Of a stretch of 27,161 nucleotides of DNA, positions 6,514-14,292 are shown in pieces. The first letter of the stretch is position 1. Every line of letters starts with the position of its first letter. The position numbers and the translations under genes are program-made. The stretch is from CBDFKU01 sp965248975 (GTDB taxonomy: Bacteria; Chloroflexota; Dehalococcoidia; Lucifugimonadales; JAGWBF01). Where the stretch lies: NCBI GenBank assembly GCA_965248975.1, contig CBDFKU010000002.1, positions 1 through 27,161 on the forward strand. Reading direction: 5' to 3'. The notes under the pieces are model-generated. The model saw nothing but the letters and a program-made list of their open reading frames with translations. It ran no database searches and was not told where the DNA came from.

Positions 6514-7350
6514 TCAGCCACCCCGCTCGATCAGCGTGTCGTCGCGGTTGCCCCATTCGCCCCAGGAGCCGTCGTAGTTGCGCACGTTTTCGTAGCCCAG
6601 CAGCTTGAGGACAAAGGTTCCGTTCGCCGAACGGATTCCCGCCTGTCAATGGGGTACTATGCTTTTGTCCAGCGTGATCCCATTGGAAGCGAGGATGCGG
6701 CGCATCTCCTGGGCCGGCTTGAAGATGTGGGTCTTCCCGTCCACCATATCCGACCACTCCAGGTTGATGGCGCCGGCGATGTGGCCCGGCCTCTTGTTCC
6801 GCCTGGGGTTCTCGCCGGTGTGCTCCGCCCTGGTGCGGACGTCCCATATGACGACGTCGGGCCGGGTACAGGCCTCCTTCAAGTCGTCGGTGGTGATTAT
6901 CAGCGATTCGTCGGGCCTGGAGGTGAACCGCACCCCTTCCACTGATCTGGCGGGATGGATGCTGATGGGACGTCCCTCGCCGACCCACTTTCTCCAGCCG
7001 CCGTTCAGCACCTTCACATCGTGATGACCGTAGTATCTGAGGGCCCACCACAGCCGCCCGGCGTACAGAGACCGGGAGTTGTCGTAGGTTACCACTGTGG
7101 TGTCGTCGCCGATGCCCAGGGACTCCATGATCTCGGCGAACTTGTCCGGCGGCAGGATATGGACTCCGTTGGCCGGGTCCTTCTCGTAGTTGTCGGGCAC
7201 CAGGATCGAGCCGGGAATGTGACCCCTCTGGTAGGCGGCGTCGACGTCGGTGTCCACAATGCGTAGGTCATCGGCGTAGAGGTGCTCCGTGAGCCATTCG
7301 GTGTCCGTCAGGAACTCCGGGAAGGCGTACCCCTCTTCCTGGCCTGCCAT
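6514..7350 (-). CDS. Two-domain rhodanese sulfurtransferase, probable selenoprotein (TGA = Sec235)
   Basis: Read through one TGA (6646-6648), the frame encodes 278 residues, the normal size of thiosulfate or 3-mercaptopyruvate sulfurtransferases. Residues 1-135 are the N-terminal rhodanese domain, inactive in this family, with the expected YDNSRSLYAGRLWW and LNGGWRKW. Residues 150-278 are the catalytic domain: VIWDVRTRAEHTG, RPGHIAGAINLEW, then VPH-[TGA]-QAGIRSANG and LLGYENVRNYDGSWGEWGN. The TGA occupies the catalytic cysteine of the CxxGxR active-site loop, and the 43 codons after it match the family to the end. A hairpin like a bacterial SECIS starts at the TGA. The ATG at 7350 follows AGGAGGG by 6 nt. 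An in-frame nonsense mutation is the alternative. Conventional annotation would give a 234-aa truncated protein ending at 6646. Confidence 0.85.
6610..6648 (-). promoter_or_regulatory. Candidate bacterial SECIS element
   Basis: On the minus strand the upper stem is TCCGTTC paired with GAACGGA (6635-6629 with 6625-6619), closed by the loop GGC (6628-6626). If the last C-G pair is left open, the loop is CGGCG. A lower stem pairs GACA, which includes the GA of the TGA, with TGTC (6647-6644 with 6613-6610). GG pairs with CC (6643-6642 with 6617-6616) across a TT bulge. The apical loop begins 17 nt after the TGA and has G in its first two positions. Both points fit the published consensus for SelB-binding hairpins. 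The fold was worked out by eye. Confidence 0.6.
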
Positions 7351-7421
7351 CTCTTCCCTCCTGGTGCCGGCGCTCCTGCCTGGGGCTCGCCGTCATCGGC
7401 CCGGGCGACATCGGCGGTATC

Positions 7422-7450
7422 AGATTAGTCTTGTCGATCGCCGCCGTCAA
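7422..7450 (-). promoter_or_regulatory. Possible promoter of the sulfurtransferase gene
   Basis: On the minus strand TTGACG (7450-7445) and TAATCT (7427-7422) are 17 nt apart. The -35 box is a good match and the -10 box is weak. It lies about 72 nt upstream of the ATG and is divergent from the PHP gene promoter. Confidence 0.45.
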
Positions 7451-7480
7451 GCTGACGACCGTTGTAGTGGTCCCTCGGGA

Positions 7481-7510
7481 TTGACGGGTGTCACCCCCCC
7501 TCTATACAAT
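7481..7510 (+). promoter_or_regulatory. Sigma70-type promoter of the PHP-dinG-ogg operon
   Basis: TTGACG (7481-7486) is followed after 16 nt by TATACA (7503-7508), or after 18 nt by TACAAT (7505-7510). The start codon of the PHP gene follows about 37 nt downstream. Confidence 0.65.
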
Positions 7511-7546
7511 GAAAGCGCGCGACGATTTCCAGATGAAGAGGGCCCC

Positions 7547-8290
7547 GTGGCTAATCTATTCGATATGCATGTCCACACCACCAAGGGGAGCAGCGACAGC
7601 AATCTCTCGCCGGAAGAGATGGTGCTGGAAGCGGAGCGCCTCGGTTTTTTCGGCCTGTGCATCACCGAGCACAGCGGCCCCTGGGACCAGCACGAGTTCC
7701 AGGCCTTCGCCTCGAAGCACAGCCTTGTGCTCATTAGGGCCATGGAAGTAGAGACCGACATGGGCCACATTCTCGCCTTTGGCCTCGGCAGCTATCTTCC
7801 CGGGATGTTCAGGGCCCGCGAGCTGCGTCGTGCCGTCGATGATGCGGGGGGGTTCATCGTCAGCGCCCACCCCTTCAGGGGCCTCTACGATTCCCGGCCG
7901 TCCACCCGGCCCTTGCTCTATAAAGACATGCCCGACGATCTGCCGACCACCGTGGACGAGGCGGCCCACCACGCTGTGTTCGGGCTCGTGGATGCGGTGG
8001 AGGTGGCCAACGGCGCCACCTCCGACCGGGAAAACCGGTTCGCGGTGGAAACTGCCCGACACATGGGGCTCAAGGTCACCGGCGGAAGCGACGCCCACTC
8101 GCTACATGGCCTGGGCAAATGCATCACCGTGTTCCAGGGAGACATCGCCACGGAAGAGCAGTTTATGAATGCTCTGCGGGTCGGCAGCTTCTATCCGGCT
8201 ACTCTGACCGCCAACAACCGGACCCCTAACGGGTCTTGGACGCCCGTCCCCGAGCCCTTCATGGCGGATGGGACGACGGGAGGGAACTGA
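7547..8290 (+). CDS. PHP-domain metal-dependent phosphoesterase
   Basis: The GTG at 7547 gives a 247-aa protein. It was chosen because the PHP fold begins just after it (NLFDMHVHT), AAGAGGG lies upstream, and the promoter lies within the longer open frame. Metal-binding motifs are visible in order: HVH (H8, H10), ITEH about residue 43, AHPFRG about residue 106, and GGSDAHSLHGLG about residue 183. This set is typical of stand-alone PHP hydrolases (PF02811), which cleave phosphate esters, often of nucleotides or sugar phosphates. The substrate cannot be told from the sequence. It is the first gene of an operon with the dinG-type helicase (23-nt gap) and the DNA glycosylase, which suggests a link to nucleic-acid repair or nucleotide clean-up. 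Confidence 0.88.
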   Translation: MANLFDMHVHTTKGSSDSNLSPEEMVLEAERLGFFGLCITEHSGPWDQHEFQAFASKHSLVLIRAMEVETDMGHILAFGLGSYLPGMFRARELRRAVDDAGGFIVSAHPFRGLYDSRPSTRPLLYKDMPDDLPTTVDEAAHHAVFGLVDAVEVANGATSDRENRFAVETARHMGLKVTGGSDAHSLHGLGKCITVFQGDIATEEQFMNALRVGSFYPATLTANNRTPNGSWTPVPEPFMADGTTGGN

Positions 8291-8313
8291 CGGGAGAGAT
8301 GGGGGAGACGGGG

Positions 8314-11133
8314 ATGGGAAGCGGGGGGCCGGTTTACGTAACGCTGGACCTGGAGACCACCGGGCTGGACCCGGACCGCGACACCATTATCGAGATAGGG
8401 GCGGTCAAGTTCCAGGGCCACCGCGTCCTAGATAGCTTCCAGACACTGGTGAACCCCTACCGGGAGATCCCTCCGGCAATAGTCAGGCTCACGGGGATTG
8501 CGCAGCGCAGCGTCGACAGGGCTCCGCCCTTCGCTGCGGTAGCCGGGGAGCTCTCCGAGTTTCTCGGCGCCCTCCCAGTGGTGGGCCATCACGTATCCTT
8601 CGATCTCGGTTTCCTGGCCAAGCAGGGGCTCCGGCTAGAAAACGAGGTCTACGACACCTGGGACCTGGCGGCCGTCGTACTGCCCAGCTCCACCAGCTAT
8701 TCCCTCTCCGAGCTGGCCTCTGGATTCAAGGCCGAGCACCGCCAGCCCCACAGGGCGTTGTCCGATGCGCAGGCGACCCACGGCGTTTTCGTCGGGCTGC
8801 TGGAGCGGGCCGGCGCCCTGGATCCTGCTACCCTGGCTTATATCCAGCACCTAGGCGCCCGGTCCCGCTGGTCCACCGGGCGCCTCTTCGGCACCCTGGG
8901 CTCCGTCGATGCCGAGGTCCGCGATTCCCAGCTCGGTATGACCGGCCTGGACACCTCATCGCTGGCCAAGCGCCTGGGCCGTACCGACCGTCCCATGCGA
9001 CCCGGCAAGGAGCAGCAGAGCCTCGACGAGGGTGAGCTAGCGGCTTACTTGGCCCCGGGGGGACTGTTCTTCCGGGCATTCCCGGGTTTCGAGCCCAGGC
9101 CCCAGCAGGTGAAGATGATGGCGGCCGTCACGGCCTCGTTCAACCGGGGCGGCCATCTCATGGTGGAGGCGGGCACCGGTGTGGGAAAGTCCCTGGCCTA
9201 CCTGCTGCCCGCCCTGCTCCACTCGGTCAGGAACGGCGCCCGCGTGGTGGTGTCCACCAACACCATCAACCTTCAGGAGCAGCTCCTCCTTAAGGACATC
9301 CCTGCGTTGACCAGGGTGCTTGAAGAGGAGGGAATCGTACAGGAAGGCCAGGTCAAGGCTGTCCCGCTCAAGGGGCGGACCAACTATATGTGCCTCCGCC
9401 GCTGGAGCCATCTTGCCAGGAGCGACGGCCTGTCCGGCGACGATGCCAGGGTGCTCAGCAAGGCCCTGGTGTGGCTCCAGGATACCGCCACCGGGGACAG
9501 GGGCGAGATCAACCTTTCCGGGAGAGATCTCCCCGCCTGGAGCCGGATGTCCGCAGGAGAAGTGGGCCAGTGTCCCGGCCTGCGGGGAGAGGGACCCTGC
9601 TTCCTTCGGGCTGCCCGAGATAGGGCCGAGAGCGCCCACATCCTGGTGGTCAACCATGCCTTGCTCCTTGCGGACATGGCCATCGGGGGCGGCCTGATCC
9701 CCGAGTACCAACACCTGATCGTCGACGAGGCCCATCACCTGGAGGATGCCGCCACCCACCAGCTGGGCTTCCGGGTGTCCCAACGCTCCCTGGACGACGA
9801 GATGGACGCCCTGAACCGGCTCCTGGCTAGCGCGCGTGCTCTGGTCAGGGGAACGTCCTCTTCCAGCGTACAGTTTAAGAGGGCCGATGAGATGGTAGCC
9901 GGGCTGGAGACCACCTGGGCCGCCCGGGTCCGTAAAGACTGGGACAGGCTGTGGAGCGTGATCGACCACTTCATGGCGGTCCATCAGGACGAGGGGGCCG
10001 ATCAGTCTCAGCTCTCCATCACCCCCAGCACCCGGGCTCAACCGGGCTGGGCCGAGGTTGAGATGGCCTGGGAGAAGGTCCACGGCAGCCTGGAGGATGG
10101 GATAAGGAACCTGGACAGCCTCGACGGCTTCCTGCAAACCCTGCCCGCCGGTGGGCCCCTTGACGTGGAAACCGTCGCGATGGAGATATCCACCTGGCGT
10201 GACCGTGTTGAGGAGCTAAGGGCCCACCTGGAAGCCCTGCTGGATGTCCCCGCCGAAGAGCGTCGTGTCGACTGGATGGATCGCACCCGGGAAGCCAGGT
10301 CCGAGTCGTCCCACATCGTCCTCCATTCGGCCCCCCTGAACGTGGGGCCCGACCTGGAGTCCGGACTGTTCGCCCAGAAGAGCTCTGTTATCCTCACCAG
10401 CGCCACTTTGAGCACCCAGGGCGGCTACGATTACATCCGGGACAGGCTGGGAATGGCCGAGGCGGAGGAGCTGACTCTCGGCTCGCCCTTCGACTACCGC
10501 AGGGCGGCCCTGCTGCTGATACCCAACGACATCCCCATGCCCGAGATATGGGGATATCAGGATGCCCTGCAGCATGTCCTGGTGGGGTTGGGGAAAGCCC
10601 TCTCGGGCCGGGCCCTGGTGCTGTTCACATCCCACGCCGCTTTGAGGAACGTTGCCAAGGCCGTACGCGCACCCCTTGAGGCCGAGGGTATTAGGGTGCT
10701 GGCCCAGGGCGTCGATGGCTCGCCCAGGCAGATCGTGCAGGATTTCGGTCGGGATCCGGCGGCGATGATCCTGGGCACCAGCAGCTTCTGGGAGGGAGTG
10801 GACCTTTCCGGAGGCATCCTGAAGGTGTTGGTGCTGGCCCGGCTGCCCTTTCACGTGCCCACCGAGCCGGTTTTCGCCGCCAGGTCAAACCAGGTCGAGA
10901 ATCCCTTCCAGGACTACGCCCTTCCTAATGCTGTGCTGCGGTTCCGCCAGGGTATCGGCAGGCTGATCCGGAGCAGCCGGGACAGGGGCGCCATTGTGGT
11001 GCTGGACAGGCGCATCCTGGCCAGGCAGTACGGGAAGGCATTTCTTGATTCCATACCGCCGTGTACGGTGAAATCGAGTCCTCTGAGCGCGATTCCAGGG
11101 CAGGCCGCCGATTGGGTAGGAGAGGGGAGGTAG
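8314..11133 (+). CDS. dinG: DinG-type helicase with N-terminal 3'-5' exonuclease domain
   Basis: The ATG at 8314 gives 939 aa and has GGGGGAG 6 nt upstream. ATG 8299 is possible but its ribosome binding site is too close. Residues 1-170 are a DnaQ-like DEDDh exonuclease (DLETTG at 12-17, H-to-D motif PHRALSDAQ near 150). The helicase core has Walker A EAGTGVGKS (285-293) and DEAH (471-474). C-terminal motifs are SVILTSATLS, TSSFWEGVDL and FRQGIGRLIRS. Such exonuclease-helicase fusions act in DNA repair and resolve structured or damaged DNA. The iron-sulfur region shows only C360, C420 and C429. The family pattern has four cysteines, and the one usually near a CP step is missing. The gene lies between the PHP gene and the glycosylase gene in one operon. 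Confidence 0.93.
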   Translation: MGSGGPVYVTLDLETTGLDPDRDTIIEIGAVKFQGHRVLDSFQTLVNPYREIPPAIVRLTGIAQRSVDRAPPFAAVAGELSEFLGALPVVGHHVSFDLGFLAKQGLRLENEVYDTWDLAAVVLPSSTSYSLSELASGFKAEHRQPHRALSDAQATHGVFVGLLERAGALDPATLAYIQHLGARSRWSTGRLFGTLGSVDAEVRDSQLGMTGLDTSSLAKRLGRTDRPMRPGKEQQSLDEGELAAYLAPGGLFFRAFPGFEPRPQQVKMMAAVTASFNRGGHLMVEAGTGVGKSLAYLLPALLHSVRNGARVVVSTNTINLQEQLLLKDIPALTRVLEEEGIVQEGQVKAVPLKGRTNYMCLRRWSHLARSDGLSGDDARVLSKALVWLQDTATGDRGEINLSGRDLPAWSRMSAGEVGQCPGLRGEGPCFLRAARDRAESAHILVVNHALLLADMAIGGGLIPEYQHLIVDEAHHLEDAATHQLGFRVSQRSLDDEMDALNRLLASARALVRGTSSSSVQFKRADEMVAGLETTWAARVRKDWDRLWSVIDHFMAVHQDEGADQSQLSITPSTRAQPGWAEVEMAWEKVHGSLEDGIRNLDSLDGFLQTLPAGGPLDVETVAMEISTWRDRVEELRAHLEALLDVPAEERRVDWMDRTREARSESSHIVLHSAPLNVGPDLESGLFAQKSSVILTSATLSTQGGYDYIRDRLGMAEAEELTLGSPFDYRRAALLLIPNDIPMPEIWGYQDALQHVLVGLGKALSGRALVLFTSHAALRNVAKAVRAPLEAEGIRVLAQGVDGSPRQIVQDFGRDPAAMILGTSSFWEGVDLSGGILKVLVLARLPFHVPTEPVFAARSNQVENPFQDYALPNAVLRFRQGIGRLIRSSRDRGAIVVLDRRILARQYGKAFLDSIPPCTVKSSPLSAIPGQAADWVGEGR

Positions 11134-11137
11134 GCTA

Positions 11138-12076
11138 ATGAATACGCTGGTCCGTGATGATCGCACCGTTCTGATGCCGGTCGGGGAGGTGATAAATGTT
11201 GTCGCCAGCCTGGAGAGCGGCCAGGCCCATCGCTGGAGCAAGGGCAGCGGCTCGGAGGAAGATGGGCCGTGGCACTGGGGCGTGGTGGAGGGCAATCTCA
11301 TAAAGATCAGGCACAACAGCGATCCGTCCCTGGGTCCCTGGGGCGGCTTGGAGTTCCGCTCTTCCCCCGGCGACGATCGCGAAAGTCTCAAGTCCCATTT
11401 GTGGAGCTACTTCCGCCTGGAGGACGACGTCGACGGAATCTTCCAGGACATCACAGGCGATCCCCGGGTGGCGGAGATGGTACTGAAGCACCGTGGCCTG
11501 AGACTCCTGCGCACCGAGCCCTGGGAATGCCTTATCGCCTTTATCTGCTCGGCCAACTCCAACATCCCCCGGATACACTCCAACATGGAGTCGATGGCCG
11601 AAGCCTTCGGACGGCCCCTTACACTGGACGGCCACACCCGTTACAGCTTCCCCACCCCAAAGGCCCTGGCTAGGGCGGGCGAAACCGTCCTCCGGGCCCT
11701 TGGGTTGGGCTTCCGGGCTCCCTACGTGGCCCAGGCGGCCACGGCGGTCGCCGAAGGGAGACTGGACCTGGATGCCCTGCGCCACATGTCCTACCAGGAA
11801 GCCCAGGCCAGGCTGATGGAGCAGCCAGGCATCGGTCCCAAGATAGCGGACTGTGTCTTGTTGCATTCCCTGGACAAGCTGGAGGCATTCCCTATCGACG
11901 TGTGGGTGCGCCGTGCCCTGAGGGAGTGGTACTTCCCCGACCGGAAGCCGCCCACCGACCGGGTGATGAACGAGTGGGCCCAGGGTTACTTCGGCCGGTA
12001 CGCGGGATACGCCGAGCTCTACCTGTTCCACGGCCGCAGGCTGGGCAAGAAAAGCGCCGAAACCCGGTCAGAATAA
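11138..12076 (+). CDS. ogg: 8-oxoguanine DNA glycosylase/AP lyase, OGG1-like
   Basis: The protein is 312 aa and resembles OGG1 along its length. The N-terminal DNA-binding domain has the LEGNLIKIRHN-type strands and a SHLWSYFRLEDDV helix like the OGG1 YFRLD segment. The helix-hairpin-helix PGIGPKIADCV carries the nucleophile K235. D254 in FPIDVWVRR is the catalytic aspartate. The enzyme should excise oxidised guanine from DNA and cut the backbone. The ATG lies 4 nt after the dinG stop and GGGGAGG is 8 nt upstream, so it is translated from the same mRNA. The pairing with a repair helicase supports a repair operon. Confidence 0.92.
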   Translation: MNTLVRDDRTVLMPVGEVINVVASLESGQAHRWSKGSGSEEDGPWHWGVVEGNLIKIRHNSDPSLGPWGGLEFRSSPGDDRESLKSHLWSYFRLEDDVDGIFQDITGDPRVAEMVLKHRGLRLLRTEPWECLIAFICSANSNIPRIHSNMESMAEAFGRPLTLDGHTRYSFPTPKALARAGETVLRALGLGFRAPYVAQAATAVAEGRLDLDALRHMSYQEAQARLMEQPGIGPKIADCVLLHSLDKLEAFPIDVWVRRALREWYFPDRKPPTDRVMNEWAQGYFGRYAGYAELYLFHGRRLGKKSAETRSE

Positions 12077-12087
12077 CCCACCCTCTA

Positions 12088-12096
12088 TGATATAAT
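12088..12096 (+). promoter_or_regulatory. Extended -10 promoter of pdxA
   Basis: TGATATAAT is an extended -10 element with a consensus TATAAT at 12091-12096. No good -35 box is seen at the right distance, as is common with extended -10 promoters. It lies about 48 nt upstream of the pdxA start. Confidence 0.65.
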
Positions 12097-12144
12097 CGCG
12101 CTGACCCCTCTGGATACGTACTAAGCGACACGGGAGACGCGGGC

Positions 12145-13155
12145 ATGGCCAGCAACAGGAAGCCCCTCATCGCTATAACCATGGGCGATCCCTGCGGCAT
12201 CGGCCCGGAGGTGATCGCCAAGGCCATCGCTTCCGGCGAGGTCCACGCCATCTGCCGGCCGGTGGTCGTTGGCAGCTCCCGGTCCATGGAGCTGGCGGTA
12301 GAGCTGATTTCGGCCTCGCTCAAGATCAACGAAGTGGAATCTCCCCTGGAAGGCGACCCGTCTCCCGGGTCCGTGAACGTGGTGGACATACATAACCTCA
12401 ACCCGGAAGACGTCACGGTAGGGAAGGTTTCCCCGACTTGCGGCAAGGCCGCCATGGAGTGGGTCTCCCGGGCCGCCGAGCTGGCCCTGGACGGGAGCAT
12501 AGATGCCATCGCTACGGCTCCCGTCAACAAGGAGGCGGCGAGCCTGGCTGGCTATACCTCCATAGGGCACATGGAGCTGCTCCAGGAGATATCAGGCGCC
12601 CCTGACGTTGCCACCATGCTCATGTCCGGGCGGCTGCGGGTGGTGCACCTGACCACCCACCGCTCGCTGCGCCGTGCCTGTGACTACGTGACCAAGGACG
12701 GGATCCTGGCGAAGCTGCGGCTTACCCACGACAGCTTCAACGTTTGGGGAGTCCCCAACCCCCGCATCGGGGTGGCTGCCCTCAACCCCCACGGCAGCGA
12801 CGGAGGGCTTCTTGGCGACGAAGAGGGCCTGGAGATCGCCCCCGCAGTGGAGGAGGCTCGTCGAAACGGCATCGACGCGGTGGGTCCCGTCCCTGCCGAC
12901 ATCGTTTTCCACCAGGCGATCCAGGGCGACTATGACGTGACCCTGGCCATGTACCACGATCAGGGCCACATCCCCGTAAAGGTACATGGATTCGATCTCA
13001 GTATCACCGCCAACCTGGGGCTGCCCTTCGTACGCACCTCGGTGGACCACGGCACTGCGTTCGACATCGCAGGAAAGGGCGTCGCCCATCACCTCAGTAT
13101 GTTGGAAGCTATCAAGGCGGCCGTCTCTCTCTCCTTGGGCAAGGGCCTGCCCTGA
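12145..13155 (+). CDS. pdxA: 4-hydroxythreonine-4-phosphate dehydrogenase
   Basis: The protein is 336 aa, the normal PdxA length. PdxA oxidises 4-phosphohydroxy-L-threonine with NAD and loses CO2, giving the C3 unit of pyridoxal phosphate in the DXP-dependent pathway. The N-terminal ITMGDPCGIGPEV is the family signature. Metal-binding histidines appear in VVHLTTHRSL, in NPHGSDGG and in MYHDQGHIPVK. Other family members act in ring-cleavage or hydroxy-acid pathways (PdxA2-like), and no other vitamin B6 gene is present to settle this. GGGAG lies upstream of the ATG. The gene has its own extended -10 promoter. Confidence 0.94.
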   Translation: MASNRKPLIAITMGDPCGIGPEVIAKAIASGEVHAICRPVVVGSSRSMELAVELISASLKINEVESPLEGDPSPGSVNVVDIHNLNPEDVTVGKVSPTCGKAAMEWVSRAAELALDGSIDAIATAPVNKEAASLAGYTSIGHMELLQEISGAPDVATMLMSGRLRVVHLTTHRSLRRACDYVTKDGILAKLRLTHDSFNVWGVPNPRIGVAALNPHGSDGGLLGDEEGLEIAPAVEEARRNGIDAVGPVPADIVFHQAIQGDYDVTLAMYHDQGHIPVKVHGFDLSITANLGLPFVRTSVDHGTAFDIAGKGVAHHLSMLEAIKAAVSLSLGKGLP

Positions 13156-13168
13156 GGCACTCACTTCC

Positions 13169-13197
13169 TCGCCAAGGGCATCCGTTCTTTATATAAT
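13169..13197 (+). promoter_or_regulatory. Promoter of proC-yggT
   Basis: TCGCCA (13169-13174) and TATAAT (13192-13197) are separated by 17 nt. The -10 box is perfect and the -35 box matches 4 of 6. It lies 29 nt upstream of the proC start. Confidence 0.65.
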
Positions 13198-13226
13198 GAA
13201 ACCCAATTCTGCGCTTTAGGGTAGAT

Positions 13227-14033
13227 ATGAAGCTGGCTTTCATCGGCGGCGGCACCATGGCCGAAGCTATCATCGGGGGGGTCCTATCCAGGGCGATCGC
13301 CAGTGGTGGGGACATCGCTGTGGGAGAGGTGGTAGAAGAGCGTCGCCAGGCACTGACCGAGAGCTACGGCGTCGTGGCGACCTCCGACAACATTGACGCG
13401 GTGCGGGGAAGCGACCTGGTGGTCGTCTCGGTCAAGCCACAGGACCTCCAGGGGGTGCTGTCCCAGCTCCGGGGCAGCCTGGCCGACGGCCAGACCGTCC
13501 TGTCCATCGTGGCTGGTGCCAGGATGGCGGCCATCCGGGACGGGCTGGGCCATCCGGCCGTGATAAGGGTGATGCCCAACACTCCGGCCCAGATTGGGGA
13601 AGGAGTGAGCCTGTGGACCTGCTCTCCCCAGGTTGGGGACGAGGCCCGTGAGCTGGCGCGATCGGTGCTGGTGACCATGGGCGAGGAGATTTACGTCGGG
13701 GACGAGAAGTACCTGGACATGGCGACCGCGGTTAGCGCCAGCGGCCCGGCCTATGTGTTCCTGTTCATCGAGGCGCTGATTGACGCCGGTGTACACTTGG
13801 GCCTGCCCAGGGATATGGCACGAAGGCTGTCCCTGCAGACGGTTCTCGGCAGCGCGAGGCTGGCCAAGGTCACCGGAAGACATCCCGCCGAGTTGAGGAA
13901 CATGGTTACCTCCCCGGGTGGGACCACGGCCGAGGCGCTGCTGGCTCTGGAAGAGGGCGGTTTCCGGGCCACGGTGCTCAACGCGGTGATAGCGGCGTAC
14001 CAGAAATCGTTGGAACTCGGTGAAGTCCATTGA
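13227..14033 (+). CDS. proC: Pyrroline-5-carboxylate reductase
   Basis: The protein is 268 aa, the usual length. It reduces 1-pyrroline-5-carboxylate to L-proline with NAD(P)H, the last step of proline synthesis. The Rossmann motif FIGGGTMAEAIIGG (5-18), the SVKPQD strand, the RVMPNTPAQIGEG loop and the C-terminal signature SGPAYVFLFIEALIDAG and MVTSPGGTTAEAL are all present. A ribosome binding site AGGG precedes the ATG. The TGA stop overlaps the TTG start of yggT, so the two are translationally coupled. Confidence 0.96.
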   Translation: MKLAFIGGGTMAEAIIGGVLSRAIASGGDIAVGEVVEERRQALTESYGVVATSDNIDAVRGSDLVVVSVKPQDLQGVLSQLRGSLADGQTVLSIVAGARMAAIRDGLGHPAVIRVMPNTPAQIGEGVSLWTCSPQVGDEARELARSVLVTMGEEIYVGDEKYLDMATAVSASGPAYVFLFIEALIDAGVHLGLPRDMARRLSLQTVLGSARLAKVTGRHPAELRNMVTSPGGTTAEALLALEEGGFRATVLNAVIAAYQKSLELGEVH

Positions 14034-14284
14034 CGGATGTTATAAAGACGTTCGTGGATATTCTGGTCACGGTGCTGTGGATAGCGATTATAGCGCGAGC
14101 GATCATATCCTTCTTCCCTATCGGCGGCACCAATCACCCGCTCGTGGCCGTGGTATACCAGATAACCGAGCCGATCCTAGCACCGCTGCGACGGGTGATA
14201 CCCCGTGTGGGCGTCTTTGATCTGTCGCCCATGGTGGCCATCATTATCCTGGTGATCATCCAGCGCCTGGTCAAGTCTCTGTAG
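14030..14284 (+). CDS. yggT: YggT family membrane protein
   Basis: The protein is 84 aa with two hydrophobic helices (about residues 7-28 and 65-82). Between them lies the family pattern NHPLVAVVYQITEPILAPLRRVIP. The YggT/YlmG group is linked to membrane organisation and division and is commonly encoded next to proC-like genes, as here. The start is TTG at 14030-14032, whose last two bases are the first two of the proC stop TGA (14031-14033); no ATG or GTG would keep the first helix. The gene converges on polA with only 8 nt between their stop codons. Confidence 0.88.
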   Translation: MTDVIKTFVDILVTVLWIAIIARAIISFFPIGGTNHPLVAVVYQITEPILAPLRRVIPRVGVFDLSPMVAIIILVIIQRLVKSL

Positions 14285-14292
14285 CGGCCTTC

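Noticed and set aside
6646..7350. The sulfurtransferase as a complete 234-aa protein ending at VPH
   Set aside because: It would stop one residue before the catalytic site, while 43 conserved codons continue in the same frame.
9037..10137. A 366-codon minus-strand open frame opposite the helicase gene
   Set aside because: The helicase motifs on the plus strand are unmistakable, and this frame has no protein features.
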